Assembly: GCA_020543525.1 (NCBI GenBank)
Contig: JAHYIO010000037.1
Location: 1,240,001 to 1,304,000 of the forward strand
From: Coriolopsis trogii
Taxonomy: Eukaryota > Basidiomycota > Agaricomycetes > Polyporales > Polyporaceae
Length of the DNA: 64,000 nucleotides
Reading direction: 5' to 3'
This document shows, piece after piece, positions 53,960-64,000 of this stretch; position 1 is the first letter of the stretch; every line of letters begins with the position of its first letter. The notes under the pieces were generated by a model. It saw only the letters and a list, made by a program, of their open reading frames with translations. It did not search any database and was not told the origin of the DNA. The position numbers and the translations under genes were made by a program.

Positions 53960-56900
53960 CTACCGGCTCTCCGAGGTCTGCACGACGCGCAAGAACCTCT
54001 CCAGGAGCACGCGTTTCCGCCGCTGGTCCACGCCAGGGGCGCTATCGAGCAGCCGCTCGACGTGCACGAGCAGCCCGTACGGCCCGTCCAGCGGTATCGC
54101 GTCCGCGTCGAACCGATGCACATCTGCAAAACCATCCCCACCAAGCCAAGCCAACCCGCCCGTCAGCCGATCGTACACAACCATCAAGAAAGAAAACAGA
54201 CTGACAGTTTTTGAAGATCCCGTACGCCGCATCCCCAAGCGCCTCCTTGAACGCCTCCGCCACGTCCGACGCAGCCCCCGCCGTCAGCCGTCCCTCCTCG
54301 TCCGCACCCGCCCCTCCCCACCTCGACCTCGCCCGCATCGCCGACGTGCTCGAGCTCACACCCCCCGCCCTCGCTCCCCCGACCCTCAGCACAGCCTCCT
54401 CGCGCACCCTCGACGGCGCCCAGGTCAGGCCCAGCCCAAGGTCGAGCGACCGGCCCTTCCCCGCCGCCCGCGCCTGCTTCGACCTCGACGACATCGGCAC
54501 ACCCGCATCCGCAGCGGACGCGGACGCGAGAGGCGACGGCGAAGTCGGCCGCGAGACGCTGCCGCGAGGCGCAGCCCGCCGCTCCTTGTCCGCGGGCGAG
54601 CCGGGGATGGGCGGAACGGCGGGCTCGAACTTGAACGGGCCGTGTGCGCCGCGCGCCACGCCCTGCGTCCCCCGACTGCGTCCCCAGCTGCCGTCGCGCG
54701 TGTGGGCGGACGAGTCGCCCGAGGTGGACGACATGGGCGACGCCGGCACGGGATCGCGGCGGTGGCCATGGCCGGGGGGACCATGACCGGACTGCGAAGC
54801 GTGGACCGTGACCTTGCTCCGGGAGTGCGACTGCGAGCGCGACGGCGGGTGCGCGTGTGCGTACGCCGGCGTCGACATGGTCACGTCCACACCCCGCCGG
54901 GATGGCGGGTCCGCAAAGTGCACGTCAAACGCCGGCTTCTTGCCCTTGCCCTTGTTGTCCAGCGGCGGCGTCCTCGTGTTGCTCGGCAGCGACGAGGGCG
55001 CAAAGTCGGCCGCCTGGGACTCGTCCGTAGGCGGCCTCCTCGCATGGCCCGCCCGTGCGCTGTTGCTTCGCTGCAGCGCATACCGGCCGTCCCCGATTCC
55101 CATGTTCTGCAGCGCGGCCTTGATGCTCATGCCTCCGCCCCCGGGACCAATGCCGGCAGAAACCGGCCGCTCAAAGTCAAAGCTGCCGTGCTTGATGCGG
55201 TTCGTGCGCGCAGCGTGCCCCTCGGCCCCAGAACGCGGGGGCGCATGATAGTCCTTGCTCGCGCTGCGCTTGCTGTTCGCACTCCTCCCGCTCGCAGTCT
55301 TCTCGAGGGGGACCGCAGTGACGGCAACGGCCGAAGTCGACTCGCGCACACGCAGCATGGGCGAGCCAACTCGTCGTGGATGGGTGATGCGTTCCTTCTC
55401 CTTGACCCGCTCCTTCTCCTTCCTCTCCCGAACCCGCTCAGCCGACCTCTCTCTCGAACCCCGTCTGCGCTCCTTCTCTTTGGTCGTGTCGCGAGAGGAG
55501 TACGAGCCTTTCGAGGAGCCTCCTAGGCCGCACAAAGGCGAACAGCGGCCCTGGACTGACCTGAGCTCTGCATCAGGATCATCCTCGGGTTTTACGAACT
55601 GATCGCGGGTGTGGACCGGTGAGTTGAGGATGTGGACCGGGGCGTGGCGGGGTTGCGGGGAGACGAGACCAGGGAGGGCGGACGACTTCTGACCTTGAGG
55701 GGACATACGAGATGGTAAGCACTGCACGGCAGGCTCTTCAGCGTGGACGGGCATGGGTTTGCGGATGCTTCGATGAGAGCGCTGAGAACCCGATTGCTCC
55801 TTCTCTGACCATCCGTGGTTGTCACGGCCGTGCCAGAGCGGTTCGGGGGCGGAGGGCGCAGCTGGAGATGGGGTAGTTGGACGAGATCTGCCCCGTGTCG
55901 ACTCGCTAAAGGAGCCCTTGCGGGGGCTGGGGAGGAGGATGCCGAAGATGTTGATCCGTTTCCGTGAAGAGTTGGATTTGGTCGGCTCGATCGGGACTAG
56001 TTGCGCCACGAGCTCAGCGGTTGCTGACGGTCCAGTGGTAGGACCAGGGACACTTATTTGGTCTGGTACCTTCCTGTGACGAGGCTTTGCTGTGGCGGCG
56101 GGTGTGGTGATGGATAAAGGGCGGGAAGGGATTCGGGTAGATGGACGGGAGGGACCGGGGGCGTTTGGATCTCGCTCATGCTCGGTGCTTGCATGACGCG
56201 TATGCACGCGAAGTGAAGCGGTATGGACTGTGTCGGGCATAGGATCGACAGGGTACGCATCCAACGAGCGGGAACGTCGCTTCCTTGAGCGAGAGCGCGA
56301 GCGCGAACGGTTGATAAAGTCGACGATCTATGTGAAGGTACCGCAGGCAGCCATGTTTTAAAGGCATGGCGGTTTGATGACGATATGGAACGCGTTTGTG
56401 CTCAGCACGCGGGGACAGAGGGCTGAAATAAGCATGGTACATACCCTTGCACCGAGGCTCCTGCCTGTCCGTTCTTCGGCCGTGACGTCCATGCTGCGTA
56501 CTTCCAGGTCTACGATGTGCGAGGAAACCTTTGCATAGTTTGGGTATACGAGATGCTCGCTCTCGGGAAGTTCCGCCTTGCGAGCGAGGTGAACAAATGG
56601 AGGCGAGAGAAGAGGTGGAAGACGAGGGCTACCGACCTGGGTGGACAATACGGTACGTATACGTTGTGTCTTGCTGTTGGAACGGAGGAGAGAGTGCAGC
56701 TGGAGGGGGAAAACGGGGCATAACACGTGTTAGGCACGACGTTGGCTATGTATGTGGGTGGGAAGGGGGCGTGCTGAGAACTCACGTCCATGGAGAGGCG
56801 CATGCGGGCAGCGTCAATCAAACCCAAACTTGACCTGCGGTCGTTGTTCACGTTACGGTCCGATGGATGGTCGTGTTCCGGAACGGAGTCGAGGAGAGAT

Positions 56901-56980
56901 GTCTGTGTGTTTGTGACTGAGGACGAGTTTGTGTGAATGAGGGATGAGTTTGTGATGGACGAGTAGTCGGCGTCGGCCAT
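53960..56980 (-). CDS. Large disordered protein with RS-rich segment
   Basis: Exons 56980-56786, 56636-56445, 56327-54206 and 54123-53960 give 890 residues. Most of it is disordered, rich in Ser/Arg/Pro/Gly. An RS run near residue 135 (NRSRSRSRSRKRRSRS) and a charged RERKEKERVKEKER stretch resemble splicing-factor low-complexity regions. The C-terminal ~75 residues look folded and are likely conserved: VAEAFKEALGDAAYGIFKNY, then ADAIPLDGPYGLLVHVERLL and RRKRVLLERFLRVVQ. I do not recognise a named family for this C-terminal helix bundle. The start could be the upstream in-frame ATG at 57163 instead; I prefer 56980 because the leader looks non-coding (low-complexity Ser/Pro). Confidence 0.72.
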
Positions 56981-57876
56981 TGGGTGAGTGAGCTGGTGAG
57001 AGATGAGAGGGGCGACATTCAACACTGCAGGCCGACCACGGAGGGATTGGAAGAAGAAGGCGAACACGAATGGCTTGCGATGATGAACGTCGGACGGGGG
57101 CGAGGGCGGCGAGGGCGGCGAACTGAAACTGGCGCAGACGCGCTGGGCCGTGGGAGGATTCATAGTAGAGCGCAGCCACTCGGAGTTGGGCGAGCAGACG
57201 CGAGGGTGTCTGCCTCGTCGCCCTCGTCTTTTGAGTCGTCTGGCCGGAAGAGAGAGCAGCGGCGCATGACAGCAGCCGGCTTCCAGGGGACGTCGAGGAC
57301 GCGCCGTGGACGGACTGCTGTCGTGTGTTGGCGATCGGGCCTATGCATGCTAATCCATGGCGAGCTCATGACTCGCACGTCCTCTGCTCAGTCCACCGCA
57401 ACACATGTCTCTGCGCCGCACCACTTGGTCTGCAACAGCGCCGTCTCGTCGTGCACCCACGTGCGGTCATTGCGCGTTCGACATACTTTGGATCTGAGCT
57501 CAAGTCATTTATCGAGGGGCACCTGCCTTCTGCGTCCGCAGCCGAACTGTCGCGGCTTATGACGCACCGAGTTGCAGATGATGGAACCCGGTGATGTTCG
57601 TGAGCGAGACACTGTCTGCCATGGGCGCGTGAAGAGACGCCGGATAGACGCGTCGCGACGCGGGGAAACACGGTCACGTGGCGGTGGCGAATTCTGTCGC
57701 CATCGAGGACAACAGGCTGCTCGCCGCCCTCGTCCTCTCCACGCTCCCGAATTTCACCATGGCAGACGTCTTCGTCATCCTCCTCCCTCTCGCTAAGCAC
57801 ACTCTCCCTCTCCGGCGGTCATCCGTCGCCATATATCCCAGTCTCCCCACCCTCTCCCTGTTGCCCACTCCCCGCC
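56981..57876. other. Divergent promoter region of the RS-rich gene and MET2
   Basis: About 0.9 kb between two divergent starts. It holds a TCACGTG motif near MET2 (listed separately) and no gene. Confidence 0.5.
57674..57680 (+). promoter_or_regulatory. TCACGTG motif upstream of MET2
   Basis: TCACGTG lies about 197 bases before the MET2 start. In yeast the same heptamer is the Cbf1/Met4 site that turns on sulfur-amino-acid genes including MET2. A CACGTG core also occurs by chance about once in 4 kb, so function is only suggested by position. Confidence 0.4.
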
Positions 57877-59581
57877 ATGAACGCCAGTCAACTCGGCCCA
57901 AAGTCTCTCAGGATCCTCAGCAAAGCACCAGCTCGCCCACACATTCCCCATTCTGTCCGAGCTGCCTCCCAATGTCCCGCCCCAGGGCCCTCCCACTCTT
58001 CCCACGGCAGACCAGCCTTTCCTTGCGTCGATGCTCACGCCGCACGGGAATCTCGGATTAGATCCTCACGAACCGTATCCTCAGCTCCATCCACTGGCTC
58101 AGGCCCCGAGCCTCCATACGCACGTCCGAATCCCACCTCCTACAAGGTCTACCACCACGAATCCCCTCTCCCCCTCGTCTACGCAGATCCTCTACCGTCG
58201 TTTGACATTGCATACGAGACCTGGGGCACTCTCTCACCCAGGAAAGACAACGTCATCCTCCTCCACACAGGGCTCTCCGCCTCCTCACACGCCGCATCCA
58301 CCGAACTCAACCCCGCGGACGGATGGTGGGAAAAGTTCATCGGCCCAGGGAAAGCCCTCGACACGAACCAGTTCTTCGTCATCTGCACCAACGTCCTAGG
58401 CGGCTGCTATGGCTCGACTGGGCCGTCCTCGACAGATCCCCAGACGGGCGAGCCCTACGCGACAACGTTCCCCGTCCTCTCCATCTTTGACATGGTTCGC
58501 GCCCAGTTCTGTCTCTTGGACCATCTCGGCATCGACCGCCTCTACGCTAGTGTCGGGTCGTCCATGGGCGCGATGCAGAGTCTTGCGGCCGGCTGGCTCT
58601 ATCCGCAACGAGTGGGCAAGGTCGTCAGCATCAGCGGGACCGCGCGGAGCAGTCCGAGTGCCATCGCTATGCGGTTCGCGCAACGCAGCGGTGAGTGATG
58701 ACATCATGGAAACACAGGCGACTCGTCTGAGCACCGTTTCATTAGTTCTCATGGCGGACCCGAACTGGAAGAACGGGTTCTATTACGATGGCTTGCCTCC
58801 GCACACCGGCATGAAGCTTGCTCGGCGTGAGTCGTCTGATATCGCCAAATTGTGCTTTATCTCAATCATACATCCTTCTGGCAGAGATCGCCACCATCAC
58901 GTACCGCTCAGGACCGGAGTGGGACTTGAGGTTTGGCCGCAAGTTCCGACAAACACCGGACTCAGACACACAACGACCAGACAGGCCGCGCATGCCTGCA
59001 CTATGTCCAGACTTCCTCATCGAGACATATCTCGACCACCAAGGAGAGGAGTTCTGTCTCAAGTACGACGCCAACTCGCTCATCTACATCTCCAAAGCCA
59101 TGGACCTCTTTGACCTGACAGCGCCCGCACTTGCCGAGCTGCGTCTAGAAACACCCGCCCCGCGCTCCGGACCCCCTCCACTCCCCCCGAGTCTGAGCGC
59201 GCACCCACCCTCACCCGAGCACGCACAGTACCACCACCTGCTCTCGCACTCGAAAAGCCACCCGCCTCCGCCGAATCCCCCGCTACACCTACCCGAGCTC
59301 GCCGCAGGTCTTCGCCCGCTGTCGAACACCCCCGTGCTGATCCTGGGCGTGCAGAGCGATATCCTCTTCCCGGTCGAGCAGCAGAGGGAGGTCGCGGACG
59401 CGCTCCGGATCGCGGGCAACCAGATGGTGAGCTACTACGAGCTCGGGGGCGTCTGGGGCCACGATACGTTCCTGTGAGTGCTCTCTCCTTGGGGTGCTGG
59501 CGTGATTTGGAGACTGACGATCTCCGTACTAGGTTGGACGTTCAGAATGTGGGAGGCGCGATCCGGGGATTCTTGTCATGA
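57877..59581 (+). CDS. MET2: Homoserine O-acetyltransferase MET2
   Basis: Exons 57877-58690, 58746-58826, 58885-59473 and 59533-59581 give 510 residues. The enzyme acetylates L-homoserine with acetyl-CoA, the first committed step of methionine synthesis. The alpha/beta-hydrolase signatures are [61 protein letters not shown], the nucleophile [13 protein letters not shown] (Ser ~229), [24 protein letters not shown], the acid in GVQSDILFP, and [11 protein letters not shown] (His ~491). The N-terminal ~55 residues are basic and Ser-rich and could be a mitochondrial presequence, as is frequent for this family in filamentous fungi. A Pro-rich insert of about 50 residues (starting [14 protein letters not shown]) lies in the lid region. 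The nucleophile elbow has Ala where Gly is usual (GSSMGA). Confidence 0.93.
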
Positions 59582-59984
59582 GCTCGTAGCACTAGTTAGA
59601 CCTGCTGTATCATAGACTGTTATCGCAATGCCAAGCACGCCTTGATTTTGTGTTCACTCTGAGACATTCGACGATGACGAGATAGAACATGGTTGGGCGA
59701 CTCGCGCGACCACGGTACTTGCGACTGTATGATAGACGCGTAGTGGGCGCTTCCACGCGTCACGCACCTCTGACCGCGACTCTATCGGAGTCGTAGCGTG
59801 TCCTCGAGCTCCTCCACTCTACGGCTCTATATCAAACTAGGTCGACATCGCCCCGAAGTTAACGGCTGCCTCTGGGATCGATATGAGGGTTACGAGGGCA
59901 CCCGGCGGGCGGATCGTACGTCCCCCACAAGACGATCACGACTTCCAACCTGCGTGCGGTACTGACTTTGGAGTTTAGGTGCAG
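59582..59984. other. Spacer between MET2 and the aldehyde dehydrogenase
   Basis: About 400 bases. A GTTTAG acceptor-like site at 59973-59978 just before the first ATG leaves open that the dehydrogenase has one more 5' exon within this stretch. Confidence 0.4.
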
Positions 59985-62531
59985 ATGTTGCACAGGTCGC
60001 GGTACGGCCCCTTTTGTCTGCACACGATCGAAGATGGTCCTGCGCCAGAGGCGAACGGACGCGAAGAGTACGTGCAGCGGTGCTTGCGGATCCGTCTGTG
60101 CGCCATCCTGAACCGTTCTCTCAGACTGACGATCAAGAACCCTGCGAACGGGGAGGAGCTATGCACGTACGTCCCGTCCCCTCTCCCGTGCTACCGAGTC
60201 CCCCGCTCCCGGTTCGCGGAGCGAAGACGACGCTTGGAGAGGGGGCAGCGGAGGAGAGGCCCAAGAAGCTGACGGGCTGTGTGTCGTTTTGTATGCCAGG
60301 GTCGTCTGCGCGAGCCAGGAGGACGTGCAGAGCGCGGTGTACAGCGCGGACGAGACGTTCCGCGCCGGGGTGTGGTCGCGGGCCCCCGCGCTGCAGCGCG
60401 CGGCGGTGCTCACGAACCTCGCGCGCTCGCTCGAGGAGCGCGTCCCGGAGCTCGCGAAGATCGAGACGTTGCAGACGGGGCGCGCGGTGCGCGAGATGCG
60501 GGCCCAGGTGCGTTCGTCTTTCCTTTCTTTGCTCCCCTCTCTCTCTTCCTTGTTCCCTTTCCGGATCTCATGTGCGCGATCGGGATTGGGATTGGGATGT
60601 GGCTGACTGAGATGGTGTGTTCGGTGTGGAAAAGTAGCTCGGACGGGTGCCGGAATGGCTGTACGTGCGGTCTCTCTTTGCTCCTCGAACGTGCGAGGTT
60701 GAGGGGGGCTCAATGGGGGTGACACAGAGATTACTATGCCGCGTTGCTGCGAACGCATACCTCCTTTGTTGCCCCGACGCAGGGTCCCTTGCTCAACTAC
60801 GTCCAACGAGTGCCGCTCGGTGTGGTTGCTCAGATCACGGTGAGCACTCAGCACTCTTGCCCTACGGGTCTTCCGACTCACATGTCAATCACGCGTGTCC
60901 CTAGCCCTTCAATCACCCACTCCTCATCGCAGTCAAGAAGATCGCCCCGGCACTCGCCGCCGGAAACTCTGTCATAGTGAAGCCTAGCGAGCTGGCTCCC
61001 ATGACCGTCCTGGAGCTCGCAGAAATGGCAGTCGGCGCAGGCGGTACGTCCGTCCCCTCCGCTTCGTTCATGTGCTCGATCACTCGAGCGTGTGCGCGAC
61101 TCATACCAAACTTATGACCATGACTCATACTCATACTTGTACTCGTACTCGTGGCGTAGTTCCCCCTGGGGTTCTGCAGGTCCTTCCTGGCTATGGCAGG
61201 ACTGTGGGCAGGATGCTCGTGTCCCAACCGGCGGTCCGGAAGGTTGACATCACCGTAAGTCCCCTTCGCGAGAGGCACTCGCATCACACCCTACCTGGCA
61301 CTGACATGACACACGCAACCTCAGGCCGGGACAGAGACCGGACGGTCCATCGGCCGCATTGTCGGCCATAACCTCGCCTCCTATACGGCCGAGCTCGGGG
61401 GCAAAGCCCCGATCGTCGTGTTCGACGACGCGGACGCGCAGTCGGCGGCGAACGGCGCGGCGTTTGCGTGCTTCGTCGCCTCGGGCCAGACGTGCGTCTC
61501 CGGGACGCGGCTCATCGTGCAGGACAGGATCTACGACGAGTTCATGGCCGCGTTCATGAAGAAGGTCGAGAGCGTCACGAACCGGATGGGCAACCGTACG
61601 CATGCACGCCCTATCGAACCCTTTCGCGCTCCACTCGCTCTGACGCTTCTCGTTCCCGCTTCTGTTTGCGCACAGCAATGAACCCGAAGTCGACGATGGG
61701 CACGGTCATCTCCCTCCGCCAGCTCGAGCGCATAGAGGACCTCGTGCAGCGGGGGGTAGGCAGGATCCTGGCGGGCGGCAAGCGCATGACGGGCACCTCC
61801 CCGCTCGACGGCTACGACTTCTCCAAGGGGGCGTTCTTCCCCCCGACGGTCATCGCCGACGTGCCGACCGAGGACGACCTCTGGCGAGAGGAGGTCTTCG
61901 GCCCAGTCGTCGTCGTCACCCGCTTCTCCGTGCGTCCCTCCTCTCCGCGCCTGTCTTCTGACGCTGACCACGCCCCGAACGGTTTGGATCCAACGGTGCC
62001 TGTTGTGACTGACTGCCCGCGACCTGTGGCGTGTCACGGTGATGTGTGGACGGCATCATGTGACGTGCAGAGCGATCGTGAAGGGGTGGAACTCGCGAAC
62101 GCGTGCAAGTATGGCTTGGGCGCGGGCATCTGGACGCAGGACCTGTCCAAGGCCCACCGCGTCTCTGCCGAGATCGAGGCCGGCCTCGTGTGGGTCAACA
62201 CGCACCACCGCAACGACCCCAGTTCGCCCTGGTGCGTTCTGCAGATGCTTGACTGCTGTTGTGCTGTTGTAACGCATACTCACTCATCTGGGACGACCTG
62301 TAGGGGTGGTATGAAGGAGAGCGGGATTGGGAGGGAGAACGGTGTGGAGGCGTTCGAGGCTTGTGCGTCGTTTTCATCGCTGTTCTGTCCCGTCGGTGTT
62401 GACTGCTGATCGTGCTTGGACATTCAGATACGCAGAGCAAGTCGACGATCGTCAATATTGCGTCCGTGGAGGAGACGCGCTCCGTACAGGACTGGTTTGC
62501 GGAGGACGAGACGGAGAAACGGTACGGTTGA
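59985..62531 (+). CDS. Aldehyde dehydrogenase
   Basis: Twelve exons (59985-60067, 60125-60166, 60300-60507, 60638-60660, 60728-60839, 60905-61043, 61160-61254, 61325-61595, 61676-61929, 62071-62231, 62304-62362, 62428-62531) give 516 residues. The NAD(P)-dependent enzyme oxidises aldehydes to acids. In order: [81 protein letters not shown] (Glu257), [11 protein letters not shown] (nucleophile Cys291), [21 protein letters not shown] and [11 protein letters not shown]. All catalytic residues are present. The paralogue class is uncertain; the [12 protein letters not shown] end fits betaine-aldehyde-type enzymes. The N-terminal ~30 residues are atypical and the start is unsure. Exon 4 is only 23 nt. 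Confidence 0.88.
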
Positions 62532-62705
62532 GGAAACCGTATACGCTCGTGACGATCATTCACCCCTCACTCATGCTGTATCATACGGATCTTCTGGGAG
62601 ACAATGCATCATACACACAAATGATAGTATACATGATCCTGAGATGAAGGGGGTAAAGTTTACAAATGTTGCCACAAGCGGATCCGCAGACTATTCGACG
62701 GAGGT

Positions 62706-63721
62706 TTATGCTGACGTCTTGACCGCCTCCTTCTGCTCGGGGGTCTATTCGTTGACCATCAGCATCCACATGATATTCCACTTTCATAAACCCTTACCTC
62801 CGACAACTCTACAGGAGGTTCGTCCACGAAATCGGGGACCTTGTTCAGGTCACTCAAGTAGGACGGACCCTCTTCCTCAGCGTCCAGTTCAAGCGCATCC
62901 AGCTCTGCGGGGTGATCAGAGATACGCACACGGCAACGCAGCACACAAGGCAAGGCGCACTCACCAGCTTGAAGATCCGCCTCGTCGATCTCATCCGGCA
63001 CCGCGTACGAGCGGCCTAGCGCGTCCTGTATCTCATTCGCCTGCTCCAACAGGTCCTCCATGTCGTAGTGCACAGCCTGTCCGCACCAAACACTCTCAGC
63101 ACCGCGCCTAGGGACGCGGGCGGGGAGAGAGGGAGGAGAAGCACACGCACCTCGATCTTGTCAATGTCGATCTTGCCGTACTGCTTCCGGAGCTCCTTGT
63201 TCGCCTGCTTCATCGCGTCGACGGTCGCCATCGTGTTCCGGAGGTTCTCTGTCGCGAGCGCGGCGGACTCCATGTTGAACGTCTGCTGGGTGAGCTGCGC
63301 GAGCTGCGACTCGTACATCCGCTTCTGCTTCAGCGTCCGCAGCGCGCGCTCCTGTATCGCGTTCTGTGCCCAGTTTCAATGCGAGTTGTGGCGAGGATGA
63401 GGGTAAGGGATGCGCCGGAAAAGGAGAGGAGAGGATGCATGTGTGGAAGGCCGAGGAGGCGATTGGAGGCGAGAGCGTACCTTGCCAGGACCGTTCCGTA
63501 GCCTGCTCATCTGCTCCTTGTACCGCGCGAGCTCTCCGTCAAGTTTCTTGATCTTGACCTCTATCGACGCCGCTCGGGTATCTGTCTAGCATGTCACACC
63601 CAGTCGATCAGTGGACGTGGCTTCGGCAGTGGCTGCAGAGACGGCTGCTGACCGAGGAGATGGCATCTTGCAAAGTCGGACGCGGTTTCTTGCTCGATGA
63701 TGTGCCAAATATACGGTTCAT
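62706..63721 (-). CDS. VPS60: ESCRT-III protein VPS60/CHMP5 (Mos10)
   Basis: Six exons (63721-63653, 63585-63481, 63363-63151, 63076-62965, 62904-62798, 62744-62706) give 214 residues, normal for the family (CHMP5 is 219). It begins MNRIFGTSSSKKPRPTLQDA, like MNRLFG in relatives, and continues with ASIEVKIKKLDGELARYKEQ, SRLRNGPGKNAIQERALRTL, KQKRMYESQLAQLTQQTFNM and DANEIQ-type EQANEIQDALGRSYAVPDEI. The acidic C-terminal half (ELDALELDAEEEGPSYL) matches the region through which CHMP5 binds the Vps4 activator Vta1/LIP5. The last coding exon is 13 codons. The gene converges with the aldehyde dehydrogenase, whose stop is 174 bases away. Confidence 0.94.
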
Positions 63722-64000
63722 AACTCCAAGAGGTCCAGAGAGAACGAAATGCACAGAGATGTCGAGAGGATGCAACAATCGAGACGGCGCAGTCGCAGGG
63801 TGGCGGAATGAGTTAGAGTGAACGTGTAAGCGCTCCTGGAAGAGGCCATGACATGTCCGAAACAGGCAGGCTCTGTATTCGTCAAGTGCTCTCATGCTAC
63901 CGTTAACCTCGAAACAAAAGCGACTATAATGTTTGTCCGAGATATCTACCACCGTAAGCCCACCAAGCCTCCCGGAACGATGCACTTCCACGGCCGTTCG
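63722..64000. other. Upstream region of VPS60, window end
   Basis: 279 bases, promoter side of VPS60. No further gene is visible. Confidence 0.4.

Noticed and set aside
54211..55526. Long plus-strand frames opposite the RS-rich gene
   Set aside because: GC-rich antisense shadow; Arg/Pro-rich peptides with no domain.
1..64000. CRISPR array, bacterial operon, LTR retrotransposon or rRNA genes
   Set aside because: No regularly spaced repeats, no reverse transcriptase or integrase motifs, no rRNA-like sequence; gene structure is fungal.

Overview
This window is nuclear DNA of a filamentous basidiomycete, most likely an Agaricomycete. The protein-coding genes are cut by many short GT-AG introns of about 45-75 nt. 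They are closely packed on both strands and have GC-rich, C-biased codons. Several products belong to families I know mainly from Basidiomycota: a seven-helix protein with a very long tail, single-helix surface proteins, and kinase-like tandem paralogues. There are no operons, ribosomal RNAs, tRNAs or CRISPR arrays. I rebuilt 22 protein-coding genes exon by exon; in every multi-exon model the phases join and the summed length is a multiple of three.

Layout. 0.6-4.4 kb (+): seven-helix protein with a Ser/Pro-rich tail. 5.3 kb (-): kinase C-terminal relic. 6.0-7.4 kb (-): TEX1/THOC3. 7.8-9.4 kb (-): single-helix surface protein. 12.1-13.4 kb (+): epoxide hydrolase. 13.9-16.5 kb (+): Btz-domain (CASC3-like) protein. 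18.8-19.6 kb (+): small single-helix protein. 20.3-22.5 kb (+): coiled-coil protein with a SUMO-binding-like motif. 22.9-24.7 kb (+): second multi-helix membrane protein. 24.9-26.7 kb (-): FMN-dependent 2-hydroxyacid oxidase. 27.3-30.6 kb (-): M28 glutamate-carboxypeptidase-like enzyme. 31.1-32.6 kb (+): PEX14. 33.8-36.7 kb (-): KRE6/SKN1. 39.0-41.1 kb (-): GATS/CASTOR-like ACT protein. 43.7-50 kb (-): kinase-like tandem array with relics and a DNA transposon. 50.2-51.7 kb (-): JMJD7-like JmjC protein. 52.0-52.9 kb (+): DID2/CHMP1. 54.0-57.0 kb (-): RS-rich protein. 57.9-59.6 kb (+): MET2. 60.0-62.5 kb (+): aldehyde dehydrogenase. 62.7-63.7 kb (-): VPS60/CHMP5.

How the genes relate. Most are independent housekeeping genes: mRNP export and exon-junction factors (TEX1, Btz), peroxisome import (PEX14), beta-1,6-glucan synthesis (KRE6), methionine synthesis (MET2) and late ESCRT-III (DID2, VPS60). 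The accessory part is 43.7-50 kb. There three intact kinase-like genes, at least two 5' remnants of further copies, a duplicated piece of the neighbouring JmjC gene, and an 825-bp non-autonomous DNA transposon with 33-bp terminal inverted repeats, an 8-bp target duplication and seven GGTCCGCACAT-like subterminal repeats lie together. This array and the transposon are the most distinctive structures in the window.
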